This document shows, piece after piece, positions 1-6,904 of a DNA stretch of 9,383 nucleotides (within the stretch, counting starts at the first letter, position 1; each line of letters opens with the position of its first letter). Origin of the DNA: CAZQAA01 sp964591255 (GTDB lineage Bacteria > Desulfobacterota > DSM-4660 > Desulfatiglandales > Desulfatiglandaceae). Location of the stretch: positions 1 to 9,383 of the forward strand of contig CAZQAA010000215.1 of assembly GCA_964591255.1 (NCBI GenBank), read 5' to 3'. A program made the translations under genes and the position numbers. The notes beneath the pieces were generated by a model that had not been told where the DNA came from, searched no databases, and saw nothing but the letters and a program-made list of their open reading frames with translations.

Positions 1-2909
1 TCATCATAGCCTACGTAGGCCGCAATGATATATCCTTTCCGGATATCGAGCCTGCCGCTCTTGTTATTAAATCCGGGGATAAAACCCACAAAACTCGAGT
101 TGGTAAACCTGTTGGATGTCCCTGTCTTGCCGAAACCCGGAATGGGCAGGCCGATTTCTTCCCCGTCCTCATTCAGCATAAGCCTCACAGCCCCGTTTGC
201 CATTTTGCCCGTGCCAAGTTCCACCACCTTTCCCAATATCTCCGTTACCAGTCTGGAGACCCTGCCCGTAAGGACCTTTCGTGGAGCAGGCCGGTATTCC
301 CACAGGACCTCTCCTTCCCTGTCAGTAATTTTTGTGATAACCGGGGCGTTGGAAGGAGATGTGTCATTTCCCAGGGGATAGACCTGATCGGACATTATAG
401 TCTGGTAGGCCAAGGCAGCTTCAATAATACTTATTGAATTTGGACCCAGGGGAAAGGATAACACCGGATCAAGAAGGGTGGAAATCCCCATCTTTCTGGA
501 AAGCATAACGACGTAGGAGAGGTTGACAAGGGTCTTAAAGTCTCGAATCTTGTATAACACCTCGGGATCATATCCCCTGACCTTTGCCAGTCTATCGTAA
601 TTTTTTTTGGTATACCTATCCAGAAGCTCTACAGCATGAGATGTGACCAGGTCGTCAATCCAGATATTCCTGGGGGATAAAAAAGCATGCCTTTTTATTG
701 CCCATTCGGGAGTAAGGGGCCTCATTCTGCCGGAATCGGGTCTATCCTCCATATATATCAGATGGTTTCCACCATCATCAGCACGGTAAAAATCTTTTAA
801 TCTCACCTGGAGTACTTTTCGTATGGCAGGATTTCTTTCCCTGGTTAATTCCTGAATAAGCTGATTGACGGCCTCTAACTGCGTCTTCATCTTCTGGTTA
901 AGCCGACGAAGCCTATGGAAACTGAACCTGAGGATATGCCTTGCATATTTATCAGGTTTGTCACGGTATATTTTATCCTTATCCAGGATGTAATGTAACC
1001 TCTTTATATTATTAATTATCCCTTCCTGGCCATCAAAGATGACATCTGTTTCCACCTCTTTTTTGGATTCCTCAAAAGCCGCTTCTTTTATGGCAGCACT
1101 GTTTACCACCACCCCATGTTTATCCCGGATCCTGCTCTTATACTCATCGTATGATTCCTCTTCTTTCCTGTTGAGACCCAGGATACGTACCACATTGCGA
1201 AACTCATCCATATTCAGGCGGTCGGTAAGGTGGTACAAAAGCCACACAGTGGCAAGGTTTTCCGATTTGGCACCAGCCCAGACCATGGATACATGCTCAC
1301 TTTTCGGCGGATGATCCGGCCGCGGCACATAAAATGTATTTTCAAACCGGTATACATCTCTCCTGTTTAAAAGGGAATCAAGGGTATTCCACTTGAGCTG
1401 CAGGGCCGCCGTATATACGATCGGTTTGAAAATGGATCCCAGTTGGCGTTTTGCATCCACCACGCGGTTAAAAAAGGAGTTTGAAAATCCGCCTACCATT
1501 GCCTTTATCATCCCGTCATGAAGCACTACAATCCCACCTTCAAGCTCAGGAATAAGGGCAAGCATCAATTTTGTGGCTCCGGTTTTGTCACGGGATGGTA
1601 TGTTCTGTACTGCAACTACATCCCCTACATGAAAATTTTTCAGAAACATGGAGAGATGCCTTGACTTGAACACGGCCCATTTTCCAAACTTCCACTTTAC
1701 CCATGCCCTGCATATGGGTATCAGACCTGCAGAATCTATAATTCCTCCTCCATGGTCCCAGGATACGACAAGACGGCAGCGCCTGGCATTCTCGATATTG
1801 GTAATCCGCGCCAGGAAGGGGAGGGTGCTTTTCGATTTTTTAAAGCTGTTTTCAGCCAGTTTCTTTTCCAGACCAGCCTTTTGGACAGGTCGGTAACCGG
1901 CCAGTTCCACATCAAGCAACTGCAACCGCCTCCGTAAAGTTTCCAGGGCGCCTTCCTCTATTTTTTTGTTTATCGATGTATAAATAGTGATTCCTGATGT
2001 GGCCACATTCTCCACTCCCTGTTCCTTCAGGATAGATCTGAAATAATCAGATTCAAGCTGGCCACGGATATAGTCAAGAATCACATTAAGCCGATATGTA
2101 ATTCTCCCTTCCTTAAATGGGATCTCTGCATTTATTGCCTTATTGAATTGTCTGCTCGTGATAAAGTTCATCCGCAGCATCCTGGACAGCACATAATCCT
2201 TTCGCAGTTTCGCCAGTCGGGCCGCCTTTCTCTTCTCTGAATCACTCTTTTTTATAAACGGATTATACCTGTTCGGGGCCTTTACCGAGCCAGCAATAAA
2301 AGCCGCCTCCACCAGATTAAGATCTTTTAGTTCCTTTCCAAAAAAATACTCGGCCGCAATCTTGAGTCCCTTGCCATAACCGGTTACAAAGAACTGATTG
2401 CAGTACATCTCCAGAATCTCTTGTTTCGAATATTTTCTCTCAAGCAAAACCGCCTGGATCAGTTCCTTAAGCTTTGCCCTGTAAGACCTCCTTTCCCTCC
2501 TGAATACATTCTTGGCTGTCTGCTGGGTAATGGTGCTCCCTCCCTGAATCACCTCACCTACGGCCATATTTCTAATGAAGGCACGCAACATGGCCCTTAT
2601 GTCAAAACCAGGGTGTTCAAAAAAACGACTGTCTTCGGCAGCAATCAGGGCCTTTATGAATATCTTGGGAATCTCGTCATAGCGGACATATTTACGGTGG
2701 GTCTTTTCAAAAAAGACCCCGATGGGGGTCTTGCCATCATCATAAAAGACCCGGCTTTCCGATGCAATAACCCGGTCGATTGCTCCTCTTTCAATGCTCA
2801 TAGAGGCATCCCGGGTCACATCATAAAAAACATACCCCAGAAAGCAGATAGCAATGAAAAATAAGATTATACAAAAATAACCAGTTAATTTAATTAATTT
2901 TATAAACAT
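1..2909 (-). CDS. mrcA: Class A penicillin-binding protein, PBP1A type (3' end outside window)
   Basis: Bifunctional peptidoglycan synthase: polymerises lipid II and cross-links stem peptides in the periplasm, anchored by one N-terminal membrane helix (residues ~9-28). The frame is open for ~969 codons to the window edge with no stop. The GT51 domain shows catalytic Glu92 in EDSRFFEHPGFD and GGSTITQQ at 123-130. An OB-like linker (~365-432, ending near GDVVAV) follows. The transpeptidase has the nucleophile motif SIFK at 492-495, SEN at 549-551 and KTGT at 928-931, so both active sites look intact. About 215 extra residues (~580-795) separate SEN from KTGT (see separate entry). ATG 2909 lies 7 nt after the stop of the ATP-grasp gene. 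No good Shine-Dalgarno is visible (GGAG is 24 nt away, AAAGA ~12 nt), so translational coupling is likely. The family call is very secure; the symbol is by class only. Confidence 0.95.
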   Translation of the reverse strand, partial: MFIKLIKLTGYFCIILFFIAICFLGYVFYDVTRDASMSIERGAIDRVIASESRVFYDDGKTPIGVFFEKTHRKYVRYDEIPKIFIKALIAAEDSRFFEHPGFDIRAMLRAFIRNMAVGEVIQGGSTITQQTAKNVFRRERRSYRAKLKELIQAVLLERKYSKQEILEMYCNQFFVTGYGKGLKIAAEYFFGKELKDLNLVEAAFIAGSVKAPNRYNPFIKKSDSEKRKAARLAKLRKDYVLSRMLRMNFITSRQFNKAINAEIPFKEGRITYRLNVILDYIRGQLESDYFRSILKEQGVENVATSGITIYTSINKKIEEGALETLRRRLQLLDVELAGYRPVQKAGLEKKLAENSFKKSKSTLPFLARITNIENARRCRLVVSWDHGGGIIDSAGLIPICRAWVKWKFGKWAVFKSRHLSMFLKNFHVGDVVAVQNIPSRDKTGATKLMLALIPELEGGIVVLHDGMIKAMVGGFSNSFFNRVVDAKRQLGSIFKPIVYTAALQLKWNTLDSLLNRRDVYRFENTFYVPRPDHPPKSEHVSMVWAGAKSENLATVWLLYHLTDRLNMDEFRNVVRILGLNRKEEESYDEYKSRIRDKHGVVVNSAAIKEAAFEESKKEVETDVIFDGQEGIINNIKRLHYILDKDKIYRDKPDKYARHILRFSFHRLRRLNQKMKTQLEAVNQLIQELTRERNPAIRKVLQVRLKDFYRADDGGNHLIYMEDRPDSGRMRPLTPEWAIKRHAFLSPRNIWIDDLVTSHAVELLDRYTKKNYDRLAKVRGYDPEVLYKIRDFKTLVNLSYVVMLSRKMGISTLLDPVLSFPLGPNSISIIEAALAYQTIMSDQVYPLGNDTSPSNAPVITKITDREGEVLWEYRPAPRKVLTGRVSRLVTEILGKVVELGTGKMANGAVRLMLNEDGEEIGLPIPGFGKTGTSNRFTNSSFVGFIPGFNNKSGRLDIRKGYIIAAYVGYD
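520..1172 (-). other. Large insertion within the PBP1A transpeptidase domain
   Basis: Sub-region of the PBP1A gene, residues ~580-795. In typical PBP1A proteins the helix after the SxN motif is followed within a few dozen residues by the segment that resembles SFPLGPNSISIIEAALAY here. In this protein about 215 residues come between. They are highly charged and look mainly helical, with heptad-like stretches around residues 660-720 rich in Lys, Arg, Glu and Leu, compatible with a coiled coil. I do not recognise a named domain. The boundaries are estimates from motif spacing. The flanking transpeptidase motifs stay in frame, so this is an insertion and not damage. Confidence 0.7.
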
Positions 2910-2916
2910 GTTAATG

Positions 2917-3711
2917 TTATTCTTTAAAAAAATCTCCAGAAAAAAGTTTGCTGCATATCACCTGTTTCAGGTCAATCCCTTTCATTATCAATCCTTTTCG
3001 TCCATATTTCATATTCGCTTCTATCACGTACCATTTATTATTGTAATTGATAAGGTCCATACCTACATCATCGAACCTGCATTTTCTTGCAGCTTCCCGG
3101 GCAATCTCTACCCCTTCCCGTGGAATATGGTCGAAACTGATCCTTCCGCCCTGGGAAATGTTGGTCTTAAAACTTCCCTTTGCCGGAATCCGCCAGTAGG
3201 CCAATACAGGTTCGTAGTTAACCAGCACCACCCGGAGGTCCCGATTATGGGGCATGTACTCTTGAATGTAGGCGACGTTCGTGAGAGCCAGATATGTTTC
3301 AAGATCATCGGAATTCCGTATCATAAATACCCCCCTCCCGCGCGCAGATCCCCTGGGTAATTTTGCAATAAAGGGAAAAGAAAAATCTCTCAGGATATCG
3401 CCATGGTGGAGATGGTAATATATTCTGGTACGGGGATGCCGTATCCCCAACATGTAGAAAAGGGTGGTCTGTTTGATCTTTTCATCGGAATAAAGATGGG
3501 TCTCGAGGCTGGGAAATATGGACTTGCCCAAGGTTGTTAAGAACTGCGCATAGTTAAGGGTAGGAAAAAGGACGAGTCTTGAATCAAGGATCAATTCCCT
3601 TTCATATTCTGTATAGTCCAGAAAATTCGGCCGAACACCAAGGGTATAAACCTCGGGAATCCCCTGCAGCCTGCTTCCAAGGGCGACAAACCGGGGCCTT
3701 TTACCGGACAT
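2917..3711 (-). CDS. RimK-like ATP-grasp ligase, substrate unknown
   Basis: ATP-grasp enzymes join a carboxylate to an amine or thiol through an acyl-phosphate. Visible here, numbered from ATG 3711 (264 aa): an N-terminal pre-ATP domain (~1-75), FIAKLP with Lys117, a glycine-rich loop RGSARGRG (120-127), QEY with Glu151, KTNISQGG (182-189), and metal-binding residues near Asp219 (GMDLI) and Glu231/Asn233 (IEAN). This order fits the RimK/COG0189 group. ATG 3711 overlaps the end of mtaD by 11 nt with only a weak AGAGAG just before it. An upstream in-frame ATG at 3777 would add 22 residues (286 aa) but overlap mtaD by 77 nt, and the added residues look unlike a domain start. The PBP1A gene starts 7 nt after the stop. 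The neighbours suggest a wall-precursor or salvage link, but the substrate cannot be read from the sequence. Confidence 0.85.
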   Translation of the reverse strand: MSGKRPRFVALGSRLQGIPEVYTLGVRPNFLDYTEYERELILDSRLVLFPTLNYAQFLTTLGKSIFPSLETHLYSDEKIKQTTLFYMLGIRHPRTRIYYHLHHGDILRDFSFPFIAKLPRGSARGRGVFMIRNSDDLETYLALTNVAYIQEYMPHNRDLRVVLVNYEPVLAYWRIPAKGSFKTNISQGGRISFDHIPREGVEIAREAARKCRFDDVGMDLINYNNKWYVIEANMKYGRKGLIMKGIDLKQVICSKLFSGDFFKE

Positions 3712-5029
3712 CTCTCTCTGAAAGCCAAGACTTGACCTTGCTTGATCTCTTTTTGGCATCTGACAGGACCTTTTCAAGATCGAGGGTCAGCAGTCTCCTC
3801 TCCTCCATAACAAGCCGGCCATTAATTATGGAGTGGCTGACATCACCTCCTGTCGCCGAATAGACAATATTTGAATAGGGGTTGTACATGGGAACAAGAT
3901 GCGGCCCGGAGGGGTTTAGCACGATCATATCAGCCCTTTTGCCCACCTCAATGGAACCTATCATTTCATCCATCCCCAGGGCCCGGGCACCCTCTATTGT
4001 GGCCATTTTTAATACCGTGATCGCGTCCATCACTGTGGGATCCATGGCCTTAACCTTGTGCAGTTTTGCCGCCATATCAATTTCTGTAAAAAGGTCCAAA
4101 TTATTGTTGGATGCACACCCATCGGTCCCCAGCCCAACAATAACTCCCTCTTCAAGCAACTCAGGCACCGGACAGATCCCGGATGCCAACTTCATGTTGC
4201 TCTCCGGGTTATGAATGACCTTTACACCGTGCCGGGCCAATAATCTGATATCGTAATCTGATACATGAACGCAATGGACGGCGATAATATGCGGACCCAA
4301 AAGACCTATGGACTGAAGGTGTTCCACCGGTCTGCAGCCATATTTTTCCTGTATCTGGGACAGCTCATTCGATGTCTCGGCCACATGGATAATCAAAGGC
4401 GCCTTATTGCTGATCGCAATCTCATTTGCCGATATAAGGAGCTCAGGAGAACATGTAAAAAGGGAATGAGGTTCCACGGCGATATTTACAAGCGGATCAT
4501 CCTGCCATTTTTTTATCAACCGTCTGGTGTATTCCAGGCCCTTTTCAACAGGCCCGTAATTGGGAGACGGGAAGTCGTAAAGGACTTCTCCCACCAGACA
4601 TCGCATGCCGGCCTCTTTTGCCGCCCGTGCAACCTCATCTTCAAACAGGTACATATCGCAAAACATGGTGGTACCTGACAGAATCATCTCGGCACAAGCA
4701 AGAACAGCCCCTGTATGAACAAACCCTGAATCCATTCTGCTCTCTGCCGGGAATATATAATTGTTAAGCCACTCCATCAATGGAAGATCATCCGCAAGCC
4801 CCCTGAAGAGGCTCATGGCCGCATGGGTGTGGCCATTTATAAGGCCTGGCAGAATCAGCCCGCCCAGAGCATCTATCGTCTTGGTGGCAACAAATGAGGT
4901 GTCATCATCCGTTCCGACATGTACAATGGTATCTCCACTAATACAGACAAGGCCGTGTTCAATCATCGTACCATAATGGTCCATTGTCATTATGGTACCA
5001 TTTCTTATTATCATATCATAATGTTGCAT
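3701..5029 (-). CDS. mtaD: 5-methylthioadenosine / S-adenosylhomocysteine deaminase
   Basis: Cytoplasmic zinc amidohydrolase of the MtaD/TrzN-like group, 442 aa, close to the usual family length. It deaminates the adenine of 5'-methylthioadenosine and S-adenosylhomocysteine; some relatives also take 5'-deoxyadenosine. Visible are the metal motif GHTHAAM (His67, His69), PHSL (His188), HVAET (His215 metal ligand, Glu218 catalytic), VHCVH (His252), HNPESNMKLASG and GTDGCASNN (Asp303). A C-terminal GKRADMIVLN strand is typical of the composite domain. The start at 5029 is supported by AGGT (5038-5035), which overlaps the pnp stop codon and sits 5 nt upstream, suggesting coupling. Placement directly after pnp implies that the inosine-type product goes to the phosphorylase. 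The first codons form a strong inverted repeat (4968-4998). Exact substrate preference is not fixed by these motifs. Confidence 0.92.
   Translation of the reverse strand: MQHYDMIIRNGTIMTMDHYGTMIEHGLVCISGDTIVHVGTDDDTSFVATKTIDALGGLILPGLINGHTHAAMSLFRGLADDLPLMEWLNNYIFPAESRMDSGFVHTGAVLACAEMILSGTTMFCDMYLFEDEVARAAKEAGMRCLVGEVLYDFPSPNYGPVEKGLEYTRRLIKKWQDDPLVNIAVEPHSLFTCSPELLISANEIAISNKAPLIIHVAETSNELSQIQEKYGCRPVEHLQSIGLLGPHIIAVHCVHVSDYDIRLLARHGVKVIHNPESNMKLASGICPVPELLEEGVIVGLGTDGCASNNNLDLFTEIDMAAKLHKVKAMDPTVMDAITVLKMATIEGARALGMDEMIGSIEVGKRADMIVLNPSGPHLVPMYNPYSNIVYSATGGDVSHSIINGRLVMEERRLLTLDLEKVLSDAKKRSSKVKSWLSERDVR
4968..4998 (-). repeat. 11-bp perfect inverted repeat inside the start of mtaD
   Basis: GTACCATAATG (4968-4978) and CATTATGGTAC (4988-4998) are exact reverse complements separated by 9 nt. 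In the mRNA the hairpin would start about 31 nt after the mtaD start codon and cover codons ~11-21. The partly overlapping ATGGTACCAT (4992-5001) is itself a 10-bp palindrome, so alternative pairings exist. There is no U-run, so it is not an intrinsic terminator. It could slow translation or stabilise the message between pnp and mtaD, or bind a protein, or be a chance result of the repeated Gly-Thr/Met/His-Tyr codons. Confidence 0.6.
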
Positions 5030-5036
5030 AATATAC

Positions 5037-5858
5037 CTATTCTGGGAGAGCCTGGATGATATCCTTCCATAACGTCATGAGCACGGGACCGGAATTCCGG
5101 GAGACAGCAACAATCTCTTCTATGGAGGAGACTTTCTGCATGCGGTCCGGCAGATTCATATTGGTGATAACGACTATGGCCGTCACCTTCAGGCCACAAT
5201 GAACCCCCACAATAGTCTCGCATACAGTGGACATGCCTACCGCATCACTCCCTATCATCCTTAAAAAACGTATCTCGGCCGGGGTTTCAAGACTGGGACC
5301 CAAAAGCCCAACATAGACACCCTTTCGAAGGGTAATCCCCAGGTCCTGCGCCTTTTTCGAGGCAAGGGCAACCATTTCGGAGTCGTATGCATCACTCATA
5401 TCAGGAAAGCGGGGGCCTAATGATTCCATATTAGGGCCAACAAGGGGATTCCTGCCCGTCATGTTTATGTGATCTGTTACCACCATCAAATCTCCTGTCT
5501 CAAATTCAGGGTTCAGACCACCTGCTGCACTGGATATGAGCAGATACTTAATCCCCAGCATCGCCATTACCCTCACAGGGAATGTTATCTCTTCAGTGGT
5601 ATATCCCTCATAGAGATGAAACCTCCCTTCCATGGCCATTATGGACCTGTTGCCCAATCTGCCAATTGCCAGTGTGCCCTTGTGACCCTCGACAGTGGAT
5701 TCCGGAAAATTGGGAATTTCGTTATAAGGAACGCGCAGTTCCACGGTCAAATGACCTGTAAGGGAGTCCAGACCGGTGCCGGTTATCATGCCTACTTGAG
5801 GAGATTCAGAAATTTTTGATGCCAAGAAATCGGCACTCTGTTTTATCATGTTCAGCAT
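5037..5858 (-). CDS. Purine nucleoside phosphorylase family 2, probably acting on 5'-modified inosines
   Basis: Cytoplasmic enzyme of the trimeric PNP/MTAP family, 273 aa (normal length). It splits a purine nucleoside with phosphate into base and pentose-1-phosphate. Visible: phosphate-loop variant GTGLD (27-31), RFHLYEGY (79-86, phosphate and ribose contacts), SSAAGGLNP (109-117), LGPSLETPAE with Glu191 (equivalent to human PNP Glu201), AVGMST, and ITN with Asn233. Asn at that place (human Asn243) marks 6-oxopurine use; MTA phosphorylases carry Asp. Where human and common bacterial PNPs have His (human His257, in NHEEV), this protein reads SIEEI with Ile246. A hydrophobic residue there resembles MTAP (Val233) and would suit a 5'-methylthio or 5'-deoxy group. 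The start at 5858 has AGGAGT (5865-5870) 6 nt upstream. It is the first gene of the unit, 7 nt before mtaD. Specificity is inferred from my own alignment by eye. Confidence 0.9.
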   Translation of the reverse strand: MLNMIKQSADFLASKISESPQVGMITGTGLDSLTGHLTVELRVPYNEIPNFPESTVEGHKGTLAIGRLGNRSIMAMEGRFHLYEGYTTEEITFPVRVMAMLGIKYLLISSAAGGLNPEFETGDLMVVTDHINMTGRNPLVGPNMESLGPRFPDMSDAYDSEMVALASKKAQDLGITLRKGVYVGLLGPSLETPAEIRFLRMIGSDAVGMSTVCETIVGVHCGLKVTAIVVITNMNLPDRMQKVSSIEEIVAVSRNSGPVLMTLWKDIIQALPE

Positions 5859-5889
5859 TACATAACTCCTGAAAAACGTCTTTTTGTTT

Positions 5890-5918
5890 CAATTAGGACA
5901 GAGTGTAAAAAAAGTCAA
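5890..5918 (-). promoter_or_regulatory. Possible promoter of the pnp-mtaD-ATP-grasp-PBP1A unit
   Basis: On the minus strand TTGACT (5918-5913) is followed after 17 nt by TAATTG (5895-5890), about 32 nt before the pnp start codon. The -35 box is good; the -10 box is poor (only the first TA matches well). Position upstream of the first gene is the main support. Confidence 0.35.
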
Positions 5919-5932
5919 TGGAGTTACTCCAT
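5918..5932. promoter_or_regulatory. 15-bp perfect palindrome, possible operator
   Basis: ATGGAGT-T-ACTCCAT has two perfect 7-bp arms around a central T, with outer TCA/TGA bases that extend the symmetry imperfectly. It abuts the possible -35 box of the pnp operon and lies 35 bp upstream of the plus-strand TTGACA box. A dimeric regulator bound here could affect both divergent units. No known regulator site is recognised. Confidence 0.4.
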
Positions 5933-5967
5933 CTTGATTCAATAACTCTTCAAATCCCAAAAAAATA

Positions 5968-5996
5968 TTGACAATAGTATGTTTTTTTAATAGTCT
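5968..5996 (+). promoter_or_regulatory. Possible sigma-70-type promoter for the lytic transglycosylase gene
   Basis: A perfect TTGACA (5968-5973) is followed after exactly 17 nt by TAGTCT (5991-5996), with a T-rich spacer. The -10 box matches TATAAT at only three positions. Transcription would start ~35 nt before the ATG at 6038. Confidence 0.45.
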
Positions 5997-6037
5997 GTAG
6001 TATTAAACTTTCTTGGAAAGAGGTAAGGGGAAAGGAG

Positions 6038-6688
6038 ATGGATCCGGAATCATTCATTTATCGGTGCAGGCTTCACCTTTTCAGGTTCTTGCTTGCAAGC
6101 GTGATAATTTTTAGTTCTTTTGGTGGGTTAGAACAGGAAAACGGAAACATATACACCTGTATTGACAAGGTACGACCACTATGGCATACAGATATCCCTC
6201 ACTTGCCAAAAAAGGCATCTTTTGTCAATCCTGATGAAGAAAGTGGGTATTTCTTTTATGTCAGGCGGACTCAGGCCCTTTTCAACAATGCCATTCTCCA
6301 GGCCGCCGATCAGTACCAAGTCGATCCGGCCCTTATCAAGGCTATCATAATGGTTGAATCATCTTACAACCCCCGTGCCACCTCCAGCAAAGGGGCAATG
6401 GGTTTGATGCAGTTGATGCCCGCGACGGCCAGGGCCATGGGTGTGGACGACAGCTTTAATCCTGAAAATAACATTAATGGTGGCGTAAGGTATTTTAAGC
6501 AACTTCTCAGCCAGTTTGATAACGATGTAAGACTGGCATTGGCAGCCTATAATGCCGGGAGCCGAAAGGTGAAGGAATATAAGGACATCCCGCCCTTTAA
6601 AACCACCAGGCTTTACGTTAAGAAGGTATTAACATATTACAGCTACTACAAAAAGGTCATGACTGCAACAAAAGTGAACAATGTTTAA
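6038..6688 (+). CDS. Exported lytic transglycosylase (SLT domain)
   Basis: Murein lytic transglycosylase: cuts the MurNAc-GlcNAc bond of peptidoglycan, leaving 1,6-anhydroMurNAc, in the periplasm. The 216-aa protein has a basic N-terminus and hydrophobic core (~residues 9-30), a signal peptide or anchor; no lipobox Cys is obvious. Residues ~38-62 (IYTCIDKVRPLWHTDIP) resemble a worn copy of the DUF4124 motif often found before such domains. The SLT core runs from ~80: catalytic Glu107 in VESSYNP, GAMGLMQLMP (119-128), NGGVRYF, and AYNAG (170-174). It is a short Slt70-core type without extra carbohydrate-binding repeats such as LysM. The start is supported by AAGGGG (6025-6030) 7 nt upstream; a GGAG directly touching the ATG is too close to serve. 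It is transcribed away from the operon that ends in PBP1A, a wall-synthesis partner. Confidence 0.93.
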   Translation: MDPESFIYRCRLHLFRFLLASVIIFSSFGGLEQENGNIYTCIDKVRPLWHTDIPHLPKKASFVNPDEESGYFFYVRRTQALFNNAILQAADQYQVDPALIKAIIMVESSYNPRATSSKGAMGLMQLMPATARAMGVDDSFNPENNINGGVRYFKQLLSQFDNDVRLALAAYNAGSRKVKEYKDIPPFKTTRLYVKKVLTYYSYYKKVMTATKVNNV

Positions 6689-6904
6689 CCTTCATCTTTT
6701 GCCGATTCTGCGAAATGCGGGATGCTGGCGGAGAAACTCATGCCCACTGTTACTGCCTTCAAGATTTGAGGCCCTTTCCATCATATTCCTGTCAATTTTC
6801 AGCCCCCGTCCGGTAATGGATATATGACACTATCCCGTCATGTCTTGACAACCATACAAGAATATTATTGTGCCACAAAACAGGATGGAGCAGGGTACTA
6901 TTAA
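6689..6904. other. 216-bp intergenic region, little recognised
   Basis: No convincing terminator hairpin follows the transglycosylase stop. A TTGACA (6845-6850) with TATTGT after 15 nt (6866-6871) could be a weak promoter for the PHP gene, but the spacing is short. A 33-codon open frame at 6715-6816 has no ribosome-binding site and is not called. Confidence 0.3.

Noticed and set aside
2421..2864. 147-codon plus-strand open frame opposite the PBP1A gene
   Set aside because: It lies antisense to the conserved GT51 region, whose motifs are unmistakable; the protein has no recognisable features.
3712..3777. Upstream start (ATG 3777) for the ATP-grasp gene
   Set aside because: It would overlap mtaD by 77 nt, and the added residues look like an out-of-frame reading of the mtaD C-terminus; ATG 3711 gives a more usual 11-nt overlap.
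6715..6816. A 33-codon plus-strand open frame with a His/Cys-rich start between the transglycosylase and PHP genes
   Set aside because: No ribosome-binding site and no recognisable domain; the length is expected by chance in a 216-bp spacer.
6841..6871. Promoter with TTGACA before the PHP gene
   Set aside because: The only reasonable -10 boxes are 12 or 15 nt away, too short for a confident call; noted only within the intergenic entry.
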